47,164 nucleotides of DNA from Candidatus Bipolaricaulota bacterium (GTDB lineage: Bacteria > Bipolaricaulota > Bipolaricaulia > UBA7950 > UBA9294), in assembly GCA_023132915.1 (NCBI GenBank), contig JAGLXM010000283.1, positions 1 through 47,164 of the forward strand, written 5' to 3'. Position numbers and translations under genes: made by a program. Under the pieces are notes generated by a model that saw nothing but the letters and a program-made list of their open reading frames with translations, did not search any database and was not told the DNA's origin. This document shows, one piece after another, positions 39,688-47,164 of the stretch (position 1 is its first letter; every line of letters starts with the position of its first letter).

Positions 39688-41468
39688 GATGAATCACCTA
39701 GCCAAGAGGGCAAAGGATCGAGGAGGGAAAAGAGGGCGGAAAGGTCCGCTTCCCCTTCCCGAAACATCTCCAGACTTGTCACCCCGAGCATCTCAATCAG
39801 GGCGTTGAAGAAGTTCTCGATCCCTGCAGGGGATGCCGTCATAAGCAGGGGAGGCAGCCACTCCTGAAGGGACACGCCAAGCGAGGCGTTGAGCGCGGCC
39901 AAGAACTCCGTGTTGTCTCCGAAAAACCGCACGAGCGCCGCTGTTACAAGCCCTGGATTCTCCTTGCGGACCTCTGCAATTCCCTCACTGAGCATCCTTC
40001 CCAACTCCTGCGGCAGAGCAAGGTACGGATCCCCGACCGGCTCGCTTCCGGATAGCCACTGGATGAGAAGCGGTCTTGCCTCGGCAGGGGTCCAGTTGAG
40101 CTCCACTGTTCCCCCAGCCACCAGCGTTCCTTCCGCAAAGTCAAAGGCCCAGGCTGTCTTCTCGCTTCGCGCGGGGAGGTAGCCGCCAAACTCGATCTTA
40201 TGCGTAATCGTGACCTCGCGATCGAACTCGACGTGCAGCCCGGTCACCACCGCCCCAACCGTATTTGAGAACATCCCAATGCCCGTTCCGTCGCCCTTGT
40301 AGAAGGTCAGTCCCGCTTCCTCCCTTGTGACCGGATGTCCTTCCCTTAGCGCAGTCCGGTGGGCTCTGATGCGGCTTTCCGTGGCTTTCCCGAGCAGGCT
40401 GTAGGAGTAAGGGTCCTGTGGCAGTCCCACCTCTTCCCCCCAGATCAGATAGCCGGCAAACCAGGGCTTGTTGCTCAGCACGGAGAAAGCCGCTGAAAAC
40501 GCGTCTGCTTGCTCGGCCGCATCGGGTGAACCGGGCCACACATAATTCCACGGGGCTTGATTGGCCCCGTCCTTACTCTGGTAGCCCAGCTCCCAAAAGA
40601 CGATCCGTCTGTCATACTGCGCAGAGAGCCGTTCCAAGTCTTTCACGATGTCCTGGCCATTTGCGTCCTCATACCATGCGGATTCAAGTTCTTCAACGGT
40701 GGGATCGTTCTTCCGCGTTAGGTCGAAGTAGGCGCTGATCCCAATGAAATCAAGTGATTGCCAAGGAGACCAGCGAAGAACCCTCTCGTACTCATCACGG
40801 CTGGCCCACCAGTTGGTGAGATAGGAGAGCTTTCCGCTGTAGATCTCCCTCAGTTCGACGATCGCTTGTTGCCATTCATCTTGATAGGAAAGCATGCTTT
40901 CAAACTCCCAACCCAAAAGCATGGCCTCCACGCCCTCTTCCTCGGCGAGGGCCGCGTAGTCTCGGAGAATCTCGCGCCAGTTCTCAAACCATATCCCGAC
41001 GTCTGTGGGCGCCAGATCCCCTACCCAATCCTCGATGACCTTCCCCTCAAATCTCCGTTCAGACTCGACCAATAGATAGGGCAGAAGGACAACACCAAGG
41101 CCGAGTCTATGGGCTTCCTCAATGGCGTGTCCCAAAGTCTGTCGGGAAGGGGTATGACTTGGGTCGGGATGAGGGTTCAATGCGGTCAAAGAGTCTTGAA
41201 CAAGCGGGACGATGAGGCCTACGTGCTGGACCCCTAGGGCGGTCTTAAGCCGTACGAGCTCTTCGGATAGCTTGTCGGAGGCGTAAGCGCTCTGCGTCCA
41301 CCCAAGGTACCAGACGCCCTTAATATCACCCAAGGACAGCAGTGCTTCGAGAGAATGACGGTCAAACGCGGCCGGCTGAGACGACAGTCCGAGTTGACTG
41401 AAAAAGGCGGAAAACATCACCAGCCAGAATGCTGTGCCGACCAAGATCATCCTTATCAACGAACCCAC
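39684..41468 (-). CDS. GH113-like glycoside hydrolase (TIM barrel), exported
   Basis: About 594 aa from the GTG at 41468, which follows AAGGGGGG; the track start lies inside the upstream gene. A hydrophobic N-terminus (SLIRMILVGTAFWLVMFS) exports it. The (beta/alpha)8 domain shows IKGVWYLGWTQ, the putative acid/base Glu in MLLGWEFES, LDFIGISAYFDL, and the putative nucleophile Glu in VFWELGYQSKDG, as in GH113 mannanases. A ~200-residue C-terminal part, including a beta-rich section, is unassigned. Its sister domain is fused to a GH8-like domain in the next gene. Likely a polymer-processing or releasing enzyme. Confidence 0.72.
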   Translation of the reverse strand: MGSLIRMILVGTAFWLVMFSAFFSQLGLSSQPAAFDRHSLEALLSLGDIKGVWYLGWTQSAYASDKLSEELVRLKTALGVQHVGLIVPLVQDSLTALNPHPDPSHTPSRQTLGHAIEEAHRLGLGVVLLPYLLVESERRFEGKVIEDWVGDLAPTDVGIWFENWREILRDYAALAEEEGVEAMLLGWEFESMLSYQDEWQQAIVELREIYSGKLSYLTNWWASRDEYERVLRWSPWQSLDFIGISAYFDLTRKNDPTVEELESAWYEDANGQDIVKDLERLSAQYDRRIVFWELGYQSKDGANQAPWNYVWPGSPDAAEQADAFSAAFSVLSNKPWFAGYLIWGEEVGLPQDPYSYSLLGKATESRIRAHRTALREGHPVTREEAGLTFYKGDGTGIGMFSNTVGAVVTGLHVEFDREVTITHKIEFGGYLPARSEKTAWAFDFAEGTLVAGGTVELNWTPAEARPLLIQWLSGSEPVGDPYLALPQELGRMLSEGIAEVRKENPGLVTAALVRFFGDNTEFLAALNASLGVSLQEWLPPLLMTASPAGIENFFNALIEMLGVTSLEMFREGEADLSALFSLLDPLPSWLGDSS

Positions 41469-41484
41469 AACGTATCCCCCCTTA

Positions 41485-43602
41485 CTAATCTCCACAGATA
41501 TTCCCAAACACGTCTTCTGCCGGTTTTCCTAGTACACCATACATTTTGTGTATTTTGGGCAGGCCAATCCGCTCCGCGTAGATGCCGTATCCTTGGAACC
41601 ACTCGATGCCTGAAAACACACTCAGAAAGGCTTCCCAGCAATCCGCCTGCTCGCCCAGATCCTCCTTCCCAGAGCGGGGAAAATCCCAAGGATAGATATT
41701 GGTCCCGTCTTTGCTCGTATAGCCAATCTCCCAGAACACGATGGGTTTTCCATACTCATGGTGCAGTGCTTCCAGATCTGCTAGGACGTCCTGGCCTTTG
41801 CGGTCACTGTTCCAAGCAGCCTTGAGGTCCTCTATGGACGGGTCGGCTTCGTTCGTGAGTTCAAAGTAGCCGGTTACCCCAATGTAGTCGAGGTGCCGCC
41901 ATTGTGTCATCTCCTTAACCTGTTGGTACTCAACTCGGTCGGCCCAGAAGTTCACCGAATAGCCAAGCTTGCCGTGATAGATGCTCTTCACTGCGACGAT
42001 TAGCCTGTTCCAGTCATCCGTTCGGTTGCGCAGTGTCGCAAGCTCGGAGCCTAGGAGCAGAACCTCAACATGGGTCTCCTCGGCAAGCGTCGCATAATGG
42101 AGGAGGATCTCACGCCAGTGGTCGAACCACAGTTCGACATTGTTGGGCCTGATTGCTCCTTCCCAACTCCCATCATCGGGGAATAGCGGGGTAAGGAGGA
42201 TCACCCCCATCCCCATGCGATGGATCTGGCGGATCACGTTTCGAAGCGCCTCATCGGACGCGGTCCTCTCGAGATCGCGATGGGGATTCGAGGAGGTGAT
42301 ATCGTCTTGGTACGTGATGGCAAAAAGGCCTATGTAGTTAGAACAAAGCCGCGATTGGATCTGCCATAAATCATTGATCACACTGGATTGCTGATAGCTT
42401 TCCTTGTCCCAACCAAGATACCATACGGCGCGGATGGGAGAATGGTCCTCATCTTCCGAAGAAGCTCCGCTTTCTTGGAGCGCCAGTAACGCCTCCAAAG
42501 TGTCAAACGCGTAGGCATCGTGAGTTGTAGCTGAGAATGCGCCGTAGACAGGAGATTGCCGAGCCGCCTGTTGACTGGGGATAAGCTTCTCCGAAACGAT
42601 TGCACCGGCAAACGCGGCATCCCCCAGTCTGAGCGCCGTTTGCGCGGTCAGAGCGTACACAGCAATGTTCTCCCAAGCCACTAGCGGAGTCCCTGCTTCA
42701 GGATCATAACGGCCGAGTATCTTGCCATTTCTGGCATATTCTTCCTTCACGAAGCCGAGGAAGGCTCGCGCGGCGTCAAGAGCTGCCGAGTCCGGATCGC
42801 TGTGGCCGTAGACGGCGAGTTGATAGGCGATCTGGGCCATGTGAAGCATGCTGCCGTCGCCCTTTTCATACAGTTGCTCAGCCGGAAGATAGTTTTGATA
42901 GAACAGGCCTTGATCTGTTGTCCCCGCAAGGACGATCTCGAGGTTTGCAGCAAGCGGTGCTTCCCAAGATCGATCCCACCAGGCGAGCCCCCTCATCCCT
43001 GCAAAGTTCAGTTGAGCCAGGACCACCCTGTCGCCATATTCCACGAAACTGAAGTCAGGCTTCCAGGCGGCGTAGTAGCGTAGCGTCTTATCTGGGGCGA
43101 GATTATAGGTTTTGAGACCATCACCGATCCTGAAGGCAAGATCCCAGTAGAACTCCTCTCCCCAAAGATCATAGGCCGAGAGAAGCACGTCCACCAGCCT
43201 CAAGCTCTCCCCCGGGTCGTTGGAATAGGTACCCCAGGAGCTCTGCATTGGACGCATGTGGGTATTCAACTTCCAGTGCAAAAGCCCAACAGGTTCTGCC
43301 AAGAAGCAGTTCTTGATCAGCTTCACCTGTTGGTCGAAGAGCTGTTGATCCCCTGAGCCAGTCGCATAATGCATGAGCAGGCTGCTGTTCTGAAGCAGGA
43401 CGTCATGTCCAGCGGCCAGCTCCTCTTGAGGAGTAACAACGGCCCGATATTGAGTATGGATGCCCCCTTGTGCATTCATCATTTTGACCAAGATGAACGT
43501 GAGGGCCTGGTGAACAGGTGAGACCGAAGCCGCAGCGCCAAGGAGCATCGATCCCAAGGAAGACAGGAGGACCAGGATCACAAGCACTCTCTTGGCCGTC
43601 AT
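41485..43602 (-). CDS. Two-domain exported glycosidase: GH8-like (alpha/alpha) plus GH113-like
   Basis: 705 aa from the ATG at 43602, which overlaps the GT2 stop (ATGA) and has GGGGAG upstream; the track start is 55 codons too early. A signal peptide (VLVILVLLSSLGSMLLGAAAS) is followed by an all-alpha barrel region of about 370 residues (SLRLVDVLLSAYDLWGEEFYW, HMAQIAYQLAVYG). This resembles the GH8/YdaJ fold, although the usual catalytic Ser-Glu-Gly motif is not evident. The C-terminal ~290 residues repeat the GH113-like domain of the next gene (YIGVTGYFEL, VFWEIGYTSKDG, LLLGSELATL). It probably trims the exopolysaccharide outside the cell. Confidence 0.7.
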   Translation of the reverse strand: MTAKRVLVILVLLSSLGSMLLGAAASVSPVHQALTFILVKMMNAQGGIHTQYRAVVTPQEELAAGHDVLLQNSSLLMHYATGSGDQQLFDQQVKLIKNCFLAEPVGLLHWKLNTHMRPMQSSWGTYSNDPGESLRLVDVLLSAYDLWGEEFYWDLAFRIGDGLKTYNLAPDKTLRYYAAWKPDFSFVEYGDRVVLAQLNFAGMRGLAWWDRSWEAPLAANLEIVLAGTTDQGLFYQNYLPAEQLYEKGDGSMLHMAQIAYQLAVYGHSDPDSAALDAARAFLGFVKEEYARNGKILGRYDPEAGTPLVAWENIAVYALTAQTALRLGDAAFAGAIVSEKLIPSQQAARQSPVYGAFSATTHDAYAFDTLEALLALQESGASSEDEDHSPIRAVWYLGWDKESYQQSSVINDLWQIQSRLCSNYIGLFAITYQDDITSSNPHRDLERTASDEALRNVIRQIHRMGMGVILLTPLFPDDGSWEGAIRPNNVELWFDHWREILLHYATLAEETHVEVLLLGSELATLRNRTDDWNRLIVAVKSIYHGKLGYSVNFWADRVEYQQVKEMTQWRHLDYIGVTGYFELTNEADPSIEDLKAAWNSDRKGQDVLADLEALHHEYGKPIVFWEIGYTSKDGTNIYPWDFPRSGKEDLGEQADCWEAFLSVFSGIEWFQGYGIYAERIGLPKIHKMYGVLGKPAEDVFGNICGD

Positions 43603-44894
43603 TTTACCATCTCCCCAACTGCATAGCGTTTGGTCTTGACCCAGTGAGGTTTTTTGTGAGCGAGGATGCTCCCCCACCCCCAAATGAGTACCGGAATCCA
43701 ATGATAGGCATAGATCACCGACAGCGGAACCAGCACCGCGATTTTTCTTGCGGGTATCTTTGCCCATAGCAATCCCAGGATCACCATCGGGATGAAGCTA
43801 AAGGAGTTGGCAAGTAGGAAGGCAAGGCCAAAACTGTTCGTGATGGTAACTACTGCGGCAAGGTGAAGAACGGAGAGGAGCAAGGAGGAGACAACGACGA
43901 ACGGGACGATCCAAAAACTGAGATAGTAGAGTAGATCTAGCTTCCTTGCCAAAGGAAGCTTGGCTTTGAGGACCCTTCCTCCCAACACATGTTTCAGGAA
44001 CACCTGCAACGCCCCCCATGCCCAGCGATGGCGCTGCTTAAACAACGCCTTATAGGACTCCACTCCTTCCTGCTCCACCCACCTGTTCAAGAATCGTATC
44101 CTTCCTCCCTGCAGGTGAACCCGGACCCCGATGTCCAAATCCTCGGTGAGAGCGCACTCATCCCAGCAGCCTTCCTCGTGGCGGAGACGGTCGAGGACGC
44201 TTGCGCGGATGAACTGACCGTTTCCCCCGAGAGCCACCGCCCCCGAGGTTCGGTCGCGGACGGTCTGGGTAATGAACGAGAACGTGGTGAATTCGACACC
44301 CTGGAGAGCTGCAAGCAGGTTATGGCCATTCCTGATTCTCACCCCGCACTGCGAAGCGGAAACCGAAGCGTCGCGGAATACCCTCGCAACCTCAGTGAAT
44401 AGGTCTTGCTCCATCGCTCTCCCATCGGCGTCGAAGACTCCAATCAGCCAGTCTTCCGGTTCTCTTTGAGGGAAACGTGCACACAGATGGGAAAAGCCAT
44501 GATTCAACGCGTCTCCCTTTCCTCGCCGCGAACGGGACGCTCCTCTTGACAATAGGAGGACGTTCTCATACACGGTGCCTAGCCTCTCAGCGATCTCCGC
44601 GGTACTGTCGTCGCTGTTATCATCGATGATCAGCACCTCTAATCGGCCGGAATAGGGGAGGGTCAACAGGTTGAGGATCGTCCTTTCAAGCACCCTCTCT
44701 TCATTGAGCGCGGGAATCATGACGGTAATGATTGGGGGATCTTCGACCGAATCGGGAGCGATTCCGTCCGTATTTACCCTGCTTTTCTTCCGATACGAAA
44801 TGTGACAGCCGAGGAAATATAGGCACAGAAAGAGATTGTAAAGGACACAGTAAAAGAGGAAAAAGAAGGTGAGAACGTTGGTTGAAAGTGTCAT
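43599..44894 (-). CDS. Processive GT2 glycosyltransferase (polysaccharide synthase, YdaM/PgaC-like)
   Basis: 431 aa. One N-terminal helix, the GT-A domain with MIPALNEERVLERTI, DDNSDDSTAEIA, FDADGR, the TEDLDIG base motif and QRHRWAWG (Q-x-x-R-W), then four C-terminal helices. That set marks membrane-embedded processive synthases such as cellulose, hyaluronan and poly-GlcNAc synthases. It should polymerise and extrude a beta-linked glycan. No PilZ c-di-GMP domain is present in this protein. Start and stop overlap the RHH and GH genes by ATGA, so the operon is tightly coupled. Confidence 0.9.
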   Translation of the reverse strand: MTLSTNVLTFFFLFYCVLYNLFLCLYFLGCHISYRKKSRVNTDGIAPDSVEDPPIITVMIPALNEERVLERTILNLLTLPYSGRLEVLIIDDNSDDSTAEIAERLGTVYENVLLLSRGASRSRRGKGDALNHGFSHLCARFPQREPEDWLIGVFDADGRAMEQDLFTEVARVFRDASVSASQCGVRIRNGHNLLAALQGVEFTTFSFITQTVRDRTSGAVALGGNGQFIRASVLDRLRHEEGCWDECALTEDLDIGVRVHLQGGRIRFLNRWVEQEGVESYKALFKQRHRWAWGALQVFLKHVLGGRVLKAKLPLARKLDLLYYLSFWIVPFVVVSSLLLSVLHLAAVVTITNSFGLAFLLANSFSFIPMVILGLLWAKIPARKIAVLVPLSVIYAYHWIPVLIWGWGSILAHKKPHWVKTKRYAVGEMVK

Positions 44895-45157
44895 TGGCGC
44901 TTCTCTCCACTCGGAGACCGGGCAAGGTCAGCACCAGGGATTGCGATGGTCTCAGCGATCTCATCGTTTCTTACCGCTGCAATCTCCTCTCCCTTTTCCA
45001 TGCGGGCCACGGCCCAGTACAGAAGCTCAAGGGCCACCTTCAAAACCTCCGTACGCGAGGCGGCTCCCATCAGCCTCTTGAGGCGATCAAGTTTCTTGAT
45101 CGTCTGGTCCGGGAAGATGAACTGGACTCTTCTTTTGGCCATGCCATCCGTTTTCAT
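44891..45157 (-). CDS. Ribbon-helix-helix (CopG/Arc-like) DNA-binding protein
   Basis: 88 aa from the ATG at 45157, GGAGGCG upstream; the track start is 12 codons earlier, inside another reading. RVQFIFPDQTIKKLDRLKRLMGAASRTEVLKVALELLYWAVARM is an RHH fold: a beta strand, two helices and the turn G-x-x-S-R-T. The acidic C-terminus (RNDEIAETIAIPG) is unassigned. The TGA overlaps the GT2 ATG, so it is a true operon member. It may autoregulate the exopolysaccharide operon. No toxin partner is nearby, arguing against an antitoxin role. Confidence 0.75.
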   Translation of the reverse strand: MKTDGMAKRRVQFIFPDQTIKKLDRLKRLMGAASRTEVLKVALELLYWAVARMEKGEEIAAVRNDEIAETIAIPGADLARSPSGEKRQ

Positions 45158-45179
45158 AATCGCCTCCTCCTTCCAAGCG

Positions 45180-47060
45180 TCATTCCGCGTCAAGTAGGAA
45201 GGAGACCGGGTTGAAGGTCCAGCCCTGTTCCTTTAATCCTCTAACGAGCCGCTCTAACCTCTCGAGCCCCTCGCCCTGCCGCACGTGGTAGAAGAACGAG
45301 GCAAGTGCGCCATGGGGTAAACCAGAGAGCAGCCGCGCTTCGTTCAGAATCCTTTCCACGTCAGCATCGGGAGAGCTCCCTTTGACATAGTCCAGGTTTG
45401 TTGGTACGTACAGACTGTTTTTGACCTCCACCGGATAGGGGATTAGGTTCAGGTCAAACCCCCAGTGCGGGTTCTCATACAACAGATCGAAGTGCCGTTC
45501 AAAAACGGTGTAGGCCTCTTGTCCTGCGGCATAATGTGGCGTCTCCCAGCCGACAAGGTAGGGGCGCAGGCCAGAGAACTCGACCTCCATCAAGGCATCG
45601 GCTACCCGCTGCTCGGCGTAGTCCGCGCCATCTACGGGAGCACCGCTCTTCTCATCCCAGAACTCGTAGTCCGCTGCCGTCTCACCATCGTATTGGTGCG
45701 TCGCCCCATGGAGGACGAACTCTCCCCCGTCCAAAAGGGCGTTCTTGATCTTCACCCTACTATCGCTGTCCCAGCTCAGGCGGGCCTTTTCGCCACCCGC
45801 GCTCACATATATTGGGATCAAAGCCAACGTAAATGGGACGCCTTCGCTTCGCAGGAATCCGGTTATCGCGAGCAACTGCTCGGAGTCCGTGAAGGGACTG
45901 ATATCTTCAAGCCTCACGAGGGCCACCTTCCCCCGTTCAATCCCGTAGACTTCGTTCAGGATGTCGCAGAAGACAAGATGAGCGCTGAACGGGGCGTAGT
46001 ATGCTGTAGGATGGAACCCCACAAAATAGAAGCATTCTCCGTCCTCTAGATGGCCTTCCTGTTTTGCACTGACGATGATCGGAGCTCCATCGACGGCGGC
46101 ACGCACGCGAGCCAGCTCACTGTCGATTACGTCAACAAAGACGCGATCGGGAGAGAACAGCCCATAACCCACGCCGGAATCCAGATAGAGTAGCTCGCCT
46201 CGGGCATTTCCCGCGGAGAGCATCCCATAGCGCAGCCCACACTTAGGAAGGTACGCCTGGACCTTGTCCAGGTGGTAGCCCAGCCAAACGATCTTTTTCT
46301 TAGTTCTGCCCTCGCTTTCAAAGATATCCTCTATGAGCTCTGGGGGAGGGGGCTGGTCATAGTCCGTGGCATAATAGATGAGCACATCAAAATCCGTTAG
46401 GAGGCCCCGGTGATAGGCCTGATAGATGCCTTCTTGGTAGATGACCTGTACTCGAGTCCGATAGGCTGCCTCGAGCCAGACAGAGAGCCTAGAGACAAAC
46501 GGTTCGGTCAACTCTGTACGTCTTGAGGTAACGATAAGCGTCCGCGTCTCCACCTCTTGGCCAAAGATGCTCCTGATGACGAAGCTCGTGTAGGCCTCGC
46601 AGTAGGTCTCCCCGGACTGGGAAAGGAGCATCGCGTGGACCTGATACTCGCCCATATTCCGAAAAGGCTCTCCTGTTACGGGAAGCGTGAGCAAGGACTC
46701 ATCCCACTCGGCCCCCTTGCGCAGGGAAATGCCTCCTCGATGGGTTAGGGTTACAAAGGTTCCGAACGGCTGCCTCATTTCCACTTCCAGGCGCGCGTTC
46801 TCAATTCTGGGTACGGGTAGGTCGGTGTTTACCTTGAGCCACATGAATAGTTGAATAGACTCATCCGGATGATATTCATACTTGTTGGTCGATATCTCCA
46901 TGACGGCCAGAGGCGTTGCCGCATGCACACGATGGGCCGGTGCCTGTGAGAAGAGGAGAAGCAGCGCGATCCCAACTAGCAGAACCAACCGCCTTCTGTG
47001 TTGTCGCGTCCCCTTTCCAGACTCCGTTTCACTTGCGATTCTCCAGATCAATTTCTTCAT
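45180..47060 (-). CDS. DUF2334 polysaccharide-deacetylase-like exported protein (YdaL-like)
   Basis: 626 aa from the ATG at 47060, which follows AAAGGAGGT; the track ORF is 34 codons longer. A signal peptide (LVLLVGIALLLLFSQAPAHRVHA) leads into a beta-rich section (about residues 50-180), then a domain with TLIVTSRRTEL and IVWLGYHLDKVQAYLP. Last comes the DUF2334 catalytic barrel: ALVRLEDISPFTDS, FTLALIPIYVS, GGEFVLHGATHQYDG, and WETPHYAAGQ, holding Asp and His residues expected of NodB-like deacetylases. B. subtilis YdaL is the closest named relative I can recall. It likely deacetylates the exported polymer. Confidence 0.82.
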   Translation of the reverse strand: MKKLIWRIASETESGKGTRQHRRRLVLLVGIALLLLFSQAPAHRVHAATPLAVMEISTNKYEYHPDESIQLFMWLKVNTDLPVPRIENARLEVEMRQPFGTFVTLTHRGGISLRKGAEWDESLLTLPVTGEPFRNMGEYQVHAMLLSQSGETYCEAYTSFVIRSIFGQEVETRTLIVTSRRTELTEPFVSRLSVWLEAAYRTRVQVIYQEGIYQAYHRGLLTDFDVLIYYATDYDQPPPPELIEDIFESEGRTKKKIVWLGYHLDKVQAYLPKCGLRYGMLSAGNARGELLYLDSGVGYGLFSPDRVFVDVIDSELARVRAAVDGAPIIVSAKQEGHLEDGECFYFVGFHPTAYYAPFSAHLVFCDILNEVYGIERGKVALVRLEDISPFTDSEQLLAITGFLRSEGVPFTLALIPIYVSAGGEKARLSWDSDSRVKIKNALLDGGEFVLHGATHQYDGETAADYEFWDEKSGAPVDGADYAEQRVADALMEVEFSGLRPYLVGWETPHYAAGQEAYTVFERHFDLLYENPHWGFDLNLIPYPVEVKNSLYVPTNLDYVKGSSPDADVERILNEARLLSGLPHGALASFFYHVRQGEGLERLERLVRGLKEQGWTFNPVSFLLDAE

Positions 47061-47126
47061 TCTTGATACCTCCTTTTTTCTCTTTCTGCTGCTGTAACTA
47101 CCATTACGGTAAAACGATGGCTTTTG

Positions 47127-47135
47127 TGGTATAAT
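47127..47135 (+). promoter_or_regulatory. Extended -10 promoter facing right, out of the window
   Basis: TGGTATAAT is a perfect extended -10 on the plus strand, about 70 bp upstream (divergent) of the DUF2334 start. A weak TTACGG lies 19 bp before it. It suggests a divergent gene beginning past the right edge. Confidence 0.4.
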
Positions 47136-47164
47136 GAAGAAGGCACACAGTGAATAACTCAATT

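Noticed and set aside
1-47164. tRNA, rRNA and CRISPR arrays
   Set aside because: All gaps were read on both strands; no tRNA T-loop context, no rRNA sequence, and no regularly spaced repeats were seen.

Overview
The window looks like a chromosome segment from an uncultured, anaerobic, probably thermophilic or moderately thermophilic bacterium. It carries an aldehyde:ferredoxin oxidoreductase, a glycyl-radical-type enzyme with its activase, corrinoid methyltransferases, an LonC-like protease, a SpoIVB-type (S55) peptidase and a DUF5693 membrane protein. Affiliation with a deep-branching phylum such as Bipolaricaulota (Acetothermia/OP1) or a Thermotogota/Bacillota relative is a guess from gene content. 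No rRNA, tRNA or CRISPR array was recognised.

Layout. (1) 1-6.0 kb, housekeeping: the 5' part of folE (minus, running off the left edge), a repeat-rich spacer, a DUF5693 membrane protein (minus), then an S55 peptidase and murF (plus). (2) 6.0-6.9 kb: a small toxin-antitoxin island (hicB-hicA with decayed hicB-like and hicA-like pieces on either side). It is bracketed by a perfect 25-bp direct repeat whose right copy is the 3' end of kdgK. (3) 6.9-31.6 kb: about 25 kb of minus-strand catabolic genes. Read in the direction of transcription they are an IclR regulator; a peptide-type ABC solute-binding protein; a URO-D-fold methyltransferase; a corrinoid protein; two ABC permeases; an MttB-like non-pyrrolysine methyltransferase; an SDR dehydrogenase; an M29-like metalloenzyme; an Asp/Glu-type racemase; a ferredoxin relic; an iron-sulfur flavoprotein; a DUF917 protein; a small zinc-finger protein; a ferredoxin; an aldehyde:ferredoxin oxidoreductase; a hairpin-rich spacer; two aminotransferases of different fold types; a glycyl-radical-type enzyme and its activase; a kdgA relic; a nitroreductase; and kdgA-kdgK. 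I infer import of an N- or O-methylated amino-acid-like compound, corrinoid-dependent demethylation, amine removal and ferredoxin-linked oxidation. The substrate is unknown. (4) 31.8-37.4 kb: LonC-like protease (minus), a two-HKD phospholipase-D-like protein (plus), a membrane-anchored zinc-ribbon protein (minus) and NfeD (minus). (5) 37.4-37.85 kb: a large palindrome, a cyclic-di-GMP-I (GEMM-I) riboswitch and a short, apparently truncated ORF on the plus strand. (6) 37.8-47.1 kb: a minus-strand exopolysaccharide cluster of DUF2334 protein, ribbon-helix-helix protein, GT2 synthase, GH8-like/GH113-like fusion, second GH113-like protein, a VTC-domain/CotH deletion scar and wecB. Its content resembles the Bacillus ydaJKLMN c-di-GMP-linked exopolysaccharide locus.

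Most interesting points: the glycyl-radical-type enzyme keeps its catalytic cysteine but has alanine where the radical glycine should be; the TA island appears to have integrated into the 3' end of kdgK; a c-di-GMP riboswitch now precedes only a ~37-codon ORF and sits beside an exopolysaccharide cluster; and the corrinoid methyltransferase/AOR/DUF917 gene set is an undescribed-looking catabolic operon. All functions are read from sequence motifs by eye; no database search was run.
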